A DNA stretch of 64,000 nt from Branchipolynoe longqiensis (Eukaryota; Annelida; Polychaeta; Phyllodocida; Polynoidae), in the NCBI GenBank assembly GCA_030323885.1, contig CM059187.1:121248593-121312592 (forward strand), given 5' to 3'. This document shows positions 30,590 to 40,850 of the stretch, piece after piece. Position 1 is the first letter of the stretch. Each line of letters starts with the position of its first letter. The position numbers and the translations under genes are program-made. The notes under the pieces were generated by a model. That model saw only the letters and a program-made list of their open reading frames with translations. It made no database searches and was not told the DNA's origin.

Positions 30590-31240
30590 CACAGTCCCAT
30601 ATTCACTATGAATCTATGAAACACATTGTTTCTGATGATCAAACTTGGTATTTGTTTCTGGTTTTGATTGCAATGAAATAGACCATTCCCTATTGATCAA
30701 GCACAATGGGGTAAACAAAACAAAAAAACACCCAAAACTAAATTTTGAACATTTTTGTTTTAAATTAATTGCACTTAAATAATATAATAGTTTATGGATT
30801 TACTCAAAGTTCTCAAGATATGTGATATCCTCCCCACTCCCCACTCCCCACTCCCCAGGAATGCTGATTGTACAAGGATGAATAATTCCAGGATCGTACT
30901 GGAATAAATGTACTCATATTAACACGTCATATTTCTTCCACGTTCATTCATAGTTTATCAGTAAATCAGCATTTGGATGGAATCAGCATTTGGATGAAAT
31001 CACTCTGTGTGGTTATTGTTATTTCCGTTCTCTGTGGTAAGACAAACCCCGCTAAATTCCGGGTATTAGTGGTTATTCAAAGTTTTCAACATTTCCATGG
31101 TTGTACAAATCATGGGCCGGGGGGGGGGGTTAGTAATGTACGACTTTTATGGCGGAATAAAATATTGATATATATTTTTTTTTGGTACATTAGTTGTTTA
31201 AGCAGGGGAAATTTCAATTGCGGACGATTGGTCTTCCTCA
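30590..31240. other. AT-rich interval without supported gene
   Basis: Includes a short CCCCACTC triplication at 30833-30856 and a G-run at 31119-31128. A 97-residue frame (30973-31266) has hydrophobic stretches but overlaps a SINE at its 3' end and shows no known domain. Confidence 0.5.
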
Positions 31241-31244
31241 TTCC

Positions 31245-31402
31245 ACTGCTCCTTGCCCTATCCTAATAATGCCGAGCGCCAGGCTAAGAAGCGACAAGTA
31301 TCAATTTTTAAGTCATTGGTTTGACTCGACCAGGGTTCGAACCTACGATCTACCAACACGGGAGACGGACGCTCTATCTCATTCGGCCATCCCGTCTGGT
31401 TA
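31245..31402 (-). mobile_element. SINE-A head half (minus)
   Basis: CCTTGCCCTATCCTAATAATGCCG through the inverted boxes to GGCCATCCCGTCTGG. The 3' half is absent, unusual for a SINE, which normally loses its 5' end. Confidence 0.85.
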
Positions 31403-31493
31403 ACCTAAACTACTGTCTCATGTTCCGTGATAAAATGTAGATGGGTACTACTTTGTAGCAGACAGGGGTGTTTGGAACAGTGGTACTCTTTAG

Positions 31494-31832
31494 ATTTGTT
31501 TGTTTATTGGGAGTTTTACATCCTGGCAACATCTAAGGTCATCACGACGAGTACCAAATTGTGACCGTGCATGCTCATGACGACTTTATTTTGCTGACCC
31601 ACTGGGAGAGCAGGCTGCCACCACCATGACCTCATATCCCACTCAGACACATTATCCTGACATTGAACCAACCAGTCCTTGCCCTATCCTAATAATGACA
31701 GGCACCTGGCTAGGAAGCGAAAAGTATCAATTTTCAAGTCATTGTTTTGACTCGAACAGGGTTCGAACCCACGATCTATCAAAACGGAAGACGGACGCTC
31801 AACTCATTCGGCCGTCCAGCATGGTCGGTGGT
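31494..31832 (-). mobile_element. SINE-A, full length (minus)
   Basis: From TTTGTTTATTGGGAGTTTTAC to GGCCGTCCAGCATGGTC. It shares the head subtype GGTTCGAACCC with the copy at 31245. Confidence 0.87.
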
Positions 31833-31856
31833 GTTTGGAAAAGTAATACTCCTTAA

Positions 31857-32202
31857 AGCTGCATAGTCCGATGAAAACATCAAATTTTCAAAACCAAAAC
31901 GCTTATCTAGATTTGATTCTACATATTCAACATAGACACTGGTGCACTTATTAAGCATTTGTTGCTACATAGAAGGGCATAATAAGTCAATTAATAGAAA
32001 CCGTTCCTACTGAAGTATATGGTATCAGAGTTTTGGCGTGCTTGCCAAAATTATTTTGTCATGTTTTGGCGTCAAATATCTCCAAACTTAGCCATTTAAA
32101 ATTAAAGTTACTTAAAACTAAAGTAAAGTAGATTATAACGATTAGTATAATATATTTATCTCAGAAAATAGCAAAATTTCAAAAGCATCGGACTATGAAA
32201 CA
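31857..32202. mobile_element. TTAA-type MITE (family T), complete
   Basis: 346 bp between TTAA (31853-31856) and TTAA (32203-32206). TIR AGCTGCATAGTCCGATG; right complement GCATCGGACTATGAAACA inverted with one or two changes. TTAA duplication fits piggyBac or Kolobok. No frame. Confidence 0.82.
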
Positions 32203-32507
32203 TTAAACGACCGTAAAAATGTTGACGATAATAAAAACAAAATTGGAGATTTTAGATGATCAGTTCTGTACAGTATCACATTTACTCATTCTAATAATAG
32301 TGCGAGATGGATTCAAGTTGACATTCACGATCAGGCCTCTAACTTTGATGTCCTGATTCATGCTCAACTTCCGGATCCGCCTGTACTTTTCCAACGGGGA
32401 TTGGTTTGTTTCTGAGGTTGTTTGTGTGAGAGGTCCGGGCTGGAGTTAGTTTGCCTGGAACCAGGTCTGTAAATACCAGCTGTGTGCCTCATTGCTCCAT
32501 GTTACCG

Positions 32508-32830
32508 GACGCCGTGGCCGAATAGGGAGAGCGCAGGCTTCCCCGTGCAGAAGGTTGGGAGTTTGATTCCCGGTCGAGTCAAACCATTGACTCACAAAAT
32601 TGATACTTTTCACTTCCTAGCCTGGCGCTCGGCATTAGTAGGATAGGACAAGGACTGGTTAGCACAGTATCAGGATAATGTGTCTGAGTGGGATATCAGG
32701 TCATGATGCCAGTGGCCTGGTCTCCCAGTGGGGCAGCACTATAAAATCGCCATGTGTGCACACTGTCTGAAGTCAGTGTCCGTCCTGATATGCCGTTAGA
32801 TGTTGCTAGGACTTAAAACAGCAACATACA
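32508..32830 (+). mobile_element. SINE-A, full length (plus)
   Basis: Head CGTGGCCGAATAGGGAGAGCG, box B GAGTTTGATTCCCGG, complete body, tail ending in AACAGCAACATACAAACATAC. Confidence 0.88.
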
Positions 32831-33141
32831 AACATACTGCTCCATGTTACTTTGACTGCTTTTACAAAACCAGTATCGACACTGCTCCCTTATCGAAGTG
32901 TTTTAGAGTACGCAGGTTTTGTGTGAGTAAGCCTATGTCAGTATAAGTCATTTTTAGGGCACCCCATAATGCATCGCGGCGCGTTGGCGTAGTTCTGCTT
33001 TTAGCAATATATATGACATCTAGTTGTATGAAATCTCTACTGTAGTAGTTCATACTACACAAAAATTGAGCCACAATTTGAAAGCTGGAATGCTAAATTT
33101 ATAAATTTACTGAGCTCTTATGCTAGAGAATTTGATATATA

Positions 33142-33430
33142 AGCTGCATATTGCGATGAGAGCATACACTTTTCGAAACAAAGACATTTATTTAGATTTG
33201 ATGTTGCATGTTTATCTGGTGTGCTCATTAAACATTTTATTGTGGATTAGAAGGGACACTAAGTCAATTTGATATAACTAAAATGGAAGCTGAAGCCTAT
33301 TTTGACATACATGCCAACATTAATTCTGCATGTTTGCACTTCATTTATCTTCAAAGTTAACCATTTAAAATAAAAGTTACTCAAACTAACGTAAGGTAGA
33401 TTATGCCGATATAATCAGTGATGATAGGAT
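33142..33430. mobile_element. TTAA-type MITE (family T), degenerate
   Basis: AAGCTGCATATTGCGATGAGAG, ATTTATTTAGATTTGATGTTGC, TGCTCATTAAACATTTTATTG, CCATTTAAAATAAAAGTTACTC in family order; right end lost. Confidence 0.65.
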
Positions 33431-33885
33431 TGGTAACACTATGAGTAATTGCTAGCCAATTCCTATATTAATTAGAAATTGTTGCTGATATCATAATGTT
33501 CAAAACAATAAGTGCTATGTCAAACAAACCGGAACTACTCCAGCTCGCGTTGCATTTGGGGAAATCCTGAAAAGCTATAATTGTAGGAGGCTGCACTCAC
33601 CTCGTCTGACAAGCAGCCACATGTACAGACAGGCGCGGATGGGTCGGTTACATAAGGATGCCTAGGTTAGCCAATCGCAGGATGCTTATCCCCAAATGGC
33701 AAAAGGTGTGTGGTTTTTTTAAAGTTCCACTGTAGGTCCCATGTGTTTGCAGCACATGCCAGAAGGTATGTGTTTTCTTAGTTCAACTCTAGGTATGGAT
33801 TCTCAAATGCTTTCAACACCTCGTGATGCTGGTTCCACGACCAGGGCGCTCGCTATACATTATATTATTGCCTACCATTTGTCTC
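33431..33885. other. Interval without supported gene
   Basis: Contains CTGCACTCACCTCGTCTGACAAG at 33591, a weak echo of the SINE-B linker, and a partial duplication of GGTATGTGTTTTCTTAGTTC-like phrases. Confidence 0.4.
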
Positions 33886-33889
33886 TGAT

Positions 33890-34378
33890 TGTAAGTGGAT
33901 CTGTGTGCTGGTAGCATTATGTGGACAAAAGAACATTTTATGTGTGTAAGTGAATGTTTGTAATGGTGGTATTTCGCATACTTGTGGACGTAAGGACCTT
34001 TTTGTGTTTGTTTGTAAGTGGATGTGTGTAATGGTAGCATTACGCCTACTTGTGGATGTAAGGACCTTTTTGTGTCTTGTTTATAAGTGGATGTGTGTAA
34101 TTGTAGCATTACGCCTACTTGTGGACGTAAGGACCTTTTTGTGTCTTGTTTATAAGTGGATGTGTGTAATTGTAGCATTACGCCTACTTGTGGATGTAAG
34201 GACCTTTTTGTGTCTGTTTGTAAGTGGATGTGTGTAATGGTAGCATTACGCCTACTGGAGGACGTAAGGACCTTTTTGTGTCTGTTTGTAAATGGATGTG
34301 TGTAGCAGTAGCATTACGCCTACTTGTAGATTTAAGGACCTTTTTGTGTCTGTTTGTAAATCGATGTGTGTAATTGTA
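33890..34378. repeat. 68-bp minisatellite, left block
   Basis: Unit: GTAAGTGGATGTGTGTAATG, GTAGCATTACGCCTACTTGT, GGATGTAAGGACCTTTTTGT, then GTCTGTTT. About seven units. Frames in it are repeat translations. Confidence 0.92.
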
Positions 34379-34878
34379 GTGTAGTGGTCTGCACTGACCT
34401 CTCAGGCAAGTAACCACATAGACAGGTAGGCGTGGGGAGTGTATTGATATCAGGGAGCCTAGGTGGTGTAATGGTTAGCACACTGGCCCGGAATGCAAAG
34501 AGATGTGGGTTCGAGTCCCGCTCTAGGCGCAGTATTTCCCATTTTCATCACCCCCACGACACTGGTTGCCGTGATCAGGATCCTGTACAAGCTTTGCGCT
34601 GTATGGTTGTTGAACCTACCCTGTGTATGTATGTGTTAGTGCATTGCCTGTATGTATGTAATTGTAAGCATTACAAGACTTACAATTCCAGGGGGACGAG
34701 TGTAGTGGTCTGCACTGACCTCTCAGGCAAGTAACCACATAGACGGTAGGCGTGGGAGTGTGTTGATATCAGGGAGCCTAGGTGGTGTAATGGTTAGCAC
34801 ACTGGCCCGGAATGCAAAGAGATGTGGGTTCGAGTCCCGCTCTAGGCACAGTATTTCCCATTTTCATCACCCCCACGA
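34379..34878 (+). mobile_element. SINE-B tandem pair inserted in the 68-bp array
   Basis: 5'-truncated unit followed by a whole unit; tRNA-like modules at 34457-34530 and 34776-34849 are 319 bp apart. Each module: GGTGGTGTAATGGTTAGCAC (very close to tRNA-Gln D-stem/box A) and GTGGGTTCGAGTCCC (box B). Each unit ends CATCACCCCCACGAC. The second copy ends there and the minisatellite resumes. No CTG/TTG anticodon loop was confirmed, so this is not a tRNA gene. Confidence 0.75.
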
Positions 34879-35665
34879 CAGTAGCATTACGTCTACTTGT
34901 GGATGTAAGGACCTTTGTGTGTCTGTTTATAAGTGGTTGTGTGTAATTGTAGAATTATGCCTACTTGTGGACCTTCTTCTTTTTGTGGATGTGTGTAATA
35001 GTAGTATTGCACCTACTTGTAGATGTAGGAACCTTGTTATGTCTGTTTGTGAGTGGACCTAAGGACCTTTTTGTGTCTGCTTGTAAATCGATGTGTCTAA
35101 TGGTAGCATTATGACTACTTGTGGATGTAAGGACCTTTTTGTGTCTGTTTATAAGTGGCTGTGTGTAATTGTAGCATTACGCCTCCTTGTGGACGTAAGA
35201 CCTTTTTGTGTCTTGTTTATAAATGGTTGTGTGTAATTGTAGCATTATGCCTACTTGTGGACGTAAAGACCTTTTTGTGTCTTGTTTATAAGTGGTTGTG
35301 TGTAATTGTAGCATTACGCCTACTTGTGGATGTAAGGACCTTTTTGTGTCTGTTTGTAAGTGGATGTGTGTAATGGTAGCATTATGCCTACTTGTGGACG
35401 TAAAGACCTTTTTCTTTTTGTGTCTGTGGATGTGTGTAATAGTAGTAACGCACCTACTTGTAGATGTAGGAACCTTGTTATGTCTGTTTGTGAGTGGATG
35501 TGTGTCATGGTAGCATTACGCCTACTTGTAGACTTAAGGACCTTTTGTGTGTTCATAAATGGATGGATAGCAATACGCCTACTTGTGGACGTAAGAACCT
35601 TTTCGTGTCTGTTTGTAAGTGGATGTGTGTCGTGGTAGCATTACACCTCTACTTGTGGACCTTTT
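34879..35665. repeat. 68-bp minisatellite, right block
   Basis: About eleven units, some with 10-20-bp deletions (for example 34970-35060). Same unit as 33890-34378. Confidence 0.9.
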
Positions 35666-35844
35666 TGTATCAGCAATGGGTAGTCAAATAAATCGTAACG
35701 AAATCAGCCAATCACTGCCTGCTTGTTCCTAGCGAAATGCAAAGGTGTCCCCCCCCCCCACCCCCACCCACCTCTGCTTGGGTCTTTGTTTTATTGTTGA
35801 TAATTTTAATATTGGTCATGCTTGCCATGAGTGCACGACACTAA

Positions 35845-36436
35845 AGGCCCAGTCACACCTTACCGGACTGGGGAACCGGACGAGAACCGGACACTGTCCG
35901 GTACTGTACGGCGATGTCCGGTACCCATCCAGCGGTGTCCGGTGGTGTCCGGCAGTGTCCGGTACAAGTTTTGAACATGCACAAAACTTCTACCGGACAC
36001 CGCCAGACTTAGGTGTCCGGTTGGTGTCTGGTACATGTCTGGTACCCATCTGTACATGTCTGGTACCCATCCGTTGGTGTCCGGTTTGTCCATTTTGTCT
36101 GGTACATGTCTGGTACCCATCCATTACGTGTCTCGTCCGGTACATGTACTGTCCGGTTGGTGTCTGGTACATGTCTGGTACCCATCTGTACATGTCTGGT
36201 ACCCATCCGTTGGTGTCCGGTTTGTCCATTTTGTCTGGTACATGTCTGGTACCCATCCATTACGTGTCTCGTCCGGTACATGTACGGTACATGTACGGTA
36301 CTTATCCGGTTGTCCGCCAGCAATTGACCCAATTACACTCCATTTCGATACATTTTGTGTACCGGAGAGCACCGGACTAGACAATTCTTTGTCCGGTGGT
36401 GTCCGGTACTCAGTCCGGTAAGGTGTGACAGGTGCG
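35845..36436. mobile_element. PIF/Harbinger-like MITE, 'GTGTCCGGTA' type
   Basis: Left AGGCCCAGTCACACCTTACC, right complement CGCACCTGTCACACCTTACC. TAA precedes it (35842-35844) and TTA follows, so the duplication is imperfect. The interior is built of TGTCCGGTA/GTCTGGTACC words, including a 136-bp segment duplicated in tandem (36021 and 36157). Core AGTTTTGAACATGCACAAAA at 35967. Frames of Val/Ser/Gly/Thr words are not genes. Confidence 0.8.
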
Positions 36437-36732
36437 TTAGTATTTGCGTTGCTACTGCTAGTATCAGGCAACCCAATGCGCGTGCATTATGGACCTGTTA
36501 TGGAAGCGCCGTGCCATGTGGGTGAAATGATCACGCTTGTCCGTCAGCACCCCCTCACTCCCCGTCACCCACCGACCCCCACCCCCAGTTTACGCGATTT
36601 ACAATGCTAACCGTCCAGCGCATCCGGTGGGAAAGATGCGCCCTGATCAGTCCCACATGTCCTGTGCACAGGCGTCCCTCAGCCGGGCATCTATCTCTCT
36701 CCAGCGGCTCCCTTTGAATCACAACCAGTTAG

Positions 36733-37090
36733 CTGCTGCTGCTGCTGCTGCTGCTGCTGCTACTCCTCCCCCTCCTCCCCCTCCTCCTCCTCCTCCTCCT
36801 CCTCCTCCTCCTCCTCCTCCTCCTCCTCCTCCTCCTCCTCCTCTCCTCCTTCCTCCTCCTCCTCCGCCTCCGCTCCCCGCCTCCGCTCCTCCTCCTCCTC
36901 CTATCCTCCTCCTCCTCCCCTCCTCCTCCTCCTACTCCTCCTCCATCATCCTCCTCCTCCCTATCCTCTCCCTCTTCTCCCCTCCTCCTCCTTCATCCTC
37001 CTCCTTCATCCTCCTCCTCCATCCTCCTCCTCCTGCTCCTCCCTTGCCCCCTCCCCTCCTCCTCCTTCTCTTCTATCCTCCCTCCTACTC
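36733..37090. repeat. (CTC)n and CT-rich tract, preceded by (GCT)n
   Basis: Seven to eight GCT then ~25 CTC triplets and a degenerate CT-rich continuation. Poly-Ala/poly-Pro reading is an artefact; no gene supported. Confidence 0.93.
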
Positions 37091-37096
37091 CCCCAC

Positions 37097-37432
37097 GGGA
37101 TGGCCGAATGGTCTCCCGTTTTAGTAGATCGTGGGATTGGAACCCACCGGTTCGAACTTTGGTCGAGTCAAATGAATGACTTAAAAATTGATACTTGTCT
37201 CTTCCTACTAGGAATCCTAGTCAGGCGCTCGCCATTATTAGCATATGGCAACGATTGGTTGGCTCAGTGTCAGGATAATGTAACTGAGTGGGATATCAGG
37301 TCATATTGATGGTGGCCTGGTCTCCCAGTGTTGCAGCACTATTAAATCGCCATGAGTGCGCACTATCACAAGTACGTACACGTTCTGATATGACCTTAGA
37401 TGTTGCCACGACGAAAAGCGCCAACAACCAAC
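37097..37432 (+). mobile_element. SINE-A, full length (plus)
   Basis: Head GGGATGGCCGAATGGTC, box B GGTTCGAACTTT, full body, tail CAACAACCAACCAA. Confidence 0.87.
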
Positions 37433-37509
37433 CAAATTATCATCGAGTGAATATGTTGTTATGGCAGTTATGATTCTTCTCGTGTCTTGTAGAGGTTGTA
37501 GGGACCTTT

Positions 37510-37582
37510 ATCTATCTATCTAGCTATCTAGCTATCTAGCTATCTAGCTATCATTCTATCTATCTATCTATCTATCTATCTA
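37510..37582. repeat. (TCTA)n / (TAGC TATC)n microsatellite
   Basis: TATC repeats with TAGC variants. Confidence 0.93.
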
Positions 37583-37841
37583 TTACATAGACCATTACAC
37601 ATATAGATCTAACAAACATTCTGCTGTACGTATGACACTACTAATATTGGGTACATAGGTGAGGTAATAAATCGTAAATGGATTAAAATCACTGGTTGTC
37701 GCTTGTACACAGTACCATTAGATGGGATCTTTAATACACCTTTTGCATAAATGTTCAAATATTCAGCCTACTTATTGTGAGAGCTAATGAGGGGGTCATG
37801 TTTGATCAAATCACACTATGCACATTAGTTCAGACTGCAAA

Positions 37842-37890
37842 GCCCTGGTCACATACACGTTAGTGAACGTAGTTGAACGTAGGATAGGTT
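37842..37890 (+). mobile_element. PIF/Harbinger-like MITE fragment, 'ACGTAGTTGA' type
   Basis: GCCCTGGTCACATACACGT, then AGTGAACGTAGTTGAACGTAGG, nearly identical to the left end of 9239-9800, cut off by the GA tract. Confidence 0.8.
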
Positions 37891-37911
37891 AATGTGTGTG
37901 AAATGTGGTAG

Positions 37912-38465
37912 GAGAGGGAGAGAGGGAGAGAGTGAGAGAGGGGGAGAGACGGAGAGAGAGGGAGAGACGGAGAGAGAGAGGGAGACAGAGAGAGAGGGAG
38001 ACAGAGAGAGGGAGACAGAGAGAGGGAGACAGAGAGAGGGAGACAGAGAGAGAGGGAGACAGAGAGAGAGAGAGGGAGACAGAGAGAGGGAGAGAGAGAG
38101 GGAGACAGAGAGAGGGAGACAGAGAGAGGGAGACAGAGAGAGGGACAGATAGAGACAGACGGACAGAGACGGACGGACAGAGACGGACAGACACAGAGAG
38201 GGACAGACACAGAGAGGGACAGAGACAGGCACAAACAGACACAGACAGACAGAGACAGACAGACAGAGACATACAGAGACAGGCAGAAACAGACAGAGAC
38301 AGGCAGAGACATACACAGACAGACACAGACAGACAGACAGCGACAGACAGAGACATAGAGAGAGACACAGAGAGACACGGAGACAGAGAGAGACATACAG
38401 AGAGACAGAGACAGACAGACAGACAGACAGACCAAGAGACAGAGACACAGAGCGACAGAGACACT
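37912..38465. repeat. (GAGA)n / (GACAGA)n tract, ~550 bp
   Basis: Purine tract grading from GAGAGG to GACAGAC. Long Arg/Glu and Leu/Ser/Cys frames on both strands are simple-repeat translations. Confidence 0.95.
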
Positions 38466-38468
38466 TAA

Positions 38469-38732
38469 TGGCCGGTACACACCTACCGTTTACGATCGTT
38501 TTTCCGCACCCACCTAGCGTATACGATCTAAAACTGCCCAAAAGTCGTGAGGTATGCACTCCCCTAGCACACCTACCGATTGCGATTCGCGATTTTTAGG
38601 GCTAAAACGGTAGGTGTGCGCTAGCCTTACGATTGCGATTCGCGATTCGAAAAATGAATCGGCCCGTTTTCAGTTTTAAGCGGATCGGGAGTTTTAGTGC
38701 GCGAATCGTAAATGGTAGGTGTGTACCGGCCA
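38469..38732. mobile_element. PIF/Harbinger-like MITE, 'TACGATCG' type, copy 1
   Basis: 264 bp, TIR TGGCCGGTACACACCTACC at both ends, TAA at 38466-38468 and 38733-38735. Inside: GATTCGCGATT words and CTAAAACTGCCCAAAAGTCG (38528). It sits exactly on the left TTAA border of the next MITE. Confidence 0.85.
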
Positions 38733-38735
38733 TAA

Positions 38736-39140
38736 AGTTGCATAGTCCGATGAAGCATCAAATTTTCAAAACCAAAACACTGACCTCGATTTGATTCTAC
38801 ATATTTATCTTAGATACTGGTGCAGTTATTAAGCATTCGTTGTCACATAGAAGTGCCTGGGGAGTCAATTTGATAGAACATGTTACTGCATGACCCTATG
38901 GTGTCAGAGTTTTGGCTTGCCAAAATTAATTTGTCATGTTGTCACTTCAAATATCTCCAAAGTTGGCCATTTAAACTAAACTTTACATCAACATATAAGA
39001 GATGGAGGTCCATTGCAGCCAACCTTCTTCGAGAAGACGGCACCCATTGATTGATTGATAATAAAGTAGCTCATAATGATCAATTTAATGTATTTATCTC
39101 AGAAAATGACCGAAACTCAAAACCATCGGACTATGCAACT
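38736..39140. mobile_element. TTAA-type MITE (family T), complete, with nested LINE tail
   Basis: TIR AGTTGCATAGTCCGATG at 38736 and its exact complement ending 39140, followed by TTAA (39141-39144). It is ~60 bp longer than the 31857 copy because of the RTE-like 3' tail at 38996-39060. Confidence 0.85.
38996..39060 (+). mobile_element. RTE-like LINE 3' end, 65 bp
   Basis: AGAGATGGAGGTCCATTGCAG through GACGGCACCCATTGATTGATTGAT: the same 3' end and (TGAT)n tail as the minus-strand LINE at 10487, here extremely 5'-truncated. Confidence 0.88.
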
Positions 39141-39144
39141 TTAA

Positions 39145-39715
39145 CACGAACTAGATGAGAAGGAGTACATGAAACCAGAGAGGGGACAGAGAGACAGAGA
39201 GACAAGGGTGTGGTTTCCTCATCATGGACTAGATAAGGAGTACCCCACACTGCATTGCCCGCGTGCGTGTGTGATGCGCGTCAGGGAGGCTGAGTGGGTG
39301 GCGGTCTATGTGGGTTACACACACCACAAGGAGGATGCGGATCTTCCTCCGCACTCCGCCACTCGTGCAGTACAGCGCATGCGCAGCGCACACAGGGATC
39401 CAACATAGCGCGGGGCCGTGAGGATCCACCTCCACCAACACTGTTGTACACAATAGACGTTGTGAGCGCGCCAAAATAAGGTCTAGTTGAGCCTACCGAG
39501 CGTTCTGATGTAGTCACGGAGTTACATTGTGTCACGTGGTCTTCAAGCTGGGTAGGGTATCTGCCACTCTACGTATCAGTGATTTCCTTTTTGATGTTGT
39601 GGGTGTGTGTGGGGGTGTGGGGGTGTTAGTTAGTAAAGCGTGCCCTCAGCTGAGATCCTGGACTGTATGTAGCGTCCAGTGATAAATGGTAAGCTTCCAC
39701 AGCACAGCTCAAAGC
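39145..39715. other. GC-richer interval, no supported gene
   Basis: CpG-bearing patch 39250-39430 with an NRF1-like GCGCATGCGC at 39377-39386. Short frames lack domains. A TG/G-rich stretch is at 39600-39626. Confidence 0.4.
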
Positions 39716-40400
39716 CGCCCACACAAGGGCAGTCAGGACGGACCTACTTAACACACACAAAAACACACACGGGCAGCCAGGGCGGATCTACTTAACACCC
39801 AAACACAGAGACAGTCAGGTCAGACCTAGTTAATACACACACAAACACACACACACACACGGGCAGTCAGAGCGGACCTAGTAAACACATGCACAAATAC
39901 ACACACACAGGCAGTCAGGGTGGACCTGGTTAACACACACACACACAAACACACACACACGGGCAGTCAGAGCCAACATGGTTAAAACACACACAAACAC
40001 ACACAAACACACACACACACACACAGACAGTCAGGGTGGACCTAAACACACACGTGTAGTCAGAGCCGACCTGGTTAACACATGCACAAACCCACACACA
40101 AACACACACAAACACACTTATGGACAGTTAGGGCAGACCTAGTTAACACACCCACAAAAACACACCCGCACGGGCAGTCAGGGCGGACCTAGTTAACACA
40201 CACACACACATACACACACACAAAACACACACATGAGCAGTCAAGGTGGACCTGGTTAACACAAACACACACACAATCACACATACAGACTGTCAGGGCG
40301 GACCTAGTTAACACGCACGGGCACACACGGACCTAGTTAACACATGCTCAAAGACACACATAGGAAGTCAGGGCGGACCTAGTTAACACACACACATGCA
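39716..40400. repeat. CA-rich minisatellite with GTCAGGGCGGACCTAGTTAACAC word
   Basis: At least a dozen copies of GGGCAGTCAGGGCGGACCT plus AGTTAACAC separated by variable CA tracts, so the unit length varies (45-75 bp). Confidence 0.9.
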
Positions 40401-40429
40401 CACACACACACACGCACACACACACGCAC

Positions 40430-40496
<67 letters not shown>
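40401..40496. repeat. (CA)n microsatellite
   Basis: Nearly pure CA at the end of the minisatellite, next to the GC-rich island. Confidence 0.95.
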
Positions 40497-40498
<2 letters not shown>

Positions 40499-40641
40499 GC
40501 CGCGGTGTGGCGCTGCCTGTGTGGCGGGCTGTGACTAGTGGCAGTGCGTGTCAGTGCGGGTGACGGTCACACTGGCCGGTGTGTGCGGGGTGACGGGCCG
40601 GGCCGGACTCGGGGCTACAGCAGGACCTGACCGGGTCCGGG

Positions 40642-40713
40642 ATGGTGATCTTGAGGCGGAAAAGCCCGGCGGCACAGTCCGCCACAGTGCGGGTCACTGC
40701 CGACTTCACGTGG
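40642..40713 (+). CDS. Candidate first coding exon in a GC-rich island (speculative)
   Basis: Within a GC- and CpG-rich stretch (40497-40712) an ATG in fair context (CCGGGATGG) opens 24 codons, MVILRRKSPAAQSATVRVTA..., up to ACGTGG|GTAAGC, a good splice donor. The protein is basic and not recognised. It is not followed by any identifiable second exon in the window; downstream lies a LINE derivative. It could equally be part of an unrecognised repeat. Confidence 0.25.
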
Positions 40714-40724
40714 GTAAGCTGCTT

Positions 40725-40775
40725 TCTTTGTTGGGGTTTTGCGTCCTGGCAACAGCTGAAGTCATATAGGGACTG
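40725..40775 (-). mobile_element. SINE-A tail fragment (minus)
   Basis: TTGGGGTTTTGCGTCCTGGCAACAGCTGAAGTCATAT resembles the inverted SINE-A 3' end, ~40 bp. Confidence 0.5.
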
Positions 40776-40850
40776 CGTGGGTAAAGCTTGCAATTGCACT
40801 TGTATGGTTCGATTCTGTTACTGCTTTAAATTACAGTCACTCAGGTATTG

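Noticed and set aside
34457..34530. tRNA-Gln gene
   Set aside because: Box A and B are good, but the segment is repeated within a SINE-like unit and the anticodon arm does not fold convincingly.
33813..35691. Many 65-120-codon frames with repeated Val/Asp/Val/Arg words
   Set aside because: All arise from the 68-bp minisatellite and the SINE-B insertion.
35745..36471. 211-codon frame with repeated Gly/Thr/Val/Pro/Ser words
   Set aside because: Lies within a Harbinger-like MITE made of TGTCCGGTA words, including a 136-bp tandem duplication.
36537..37124. 195-codon poly-Ala/poly-Pro frame
   Set aside because: GCT and CTC triplet repeats; no flanking coding features.
37849..38559. 200-codon Leu/Ser/Cys and Arg/Glu frames
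   Set aside because: Simple-repeat translation of a GA/GACA tract.
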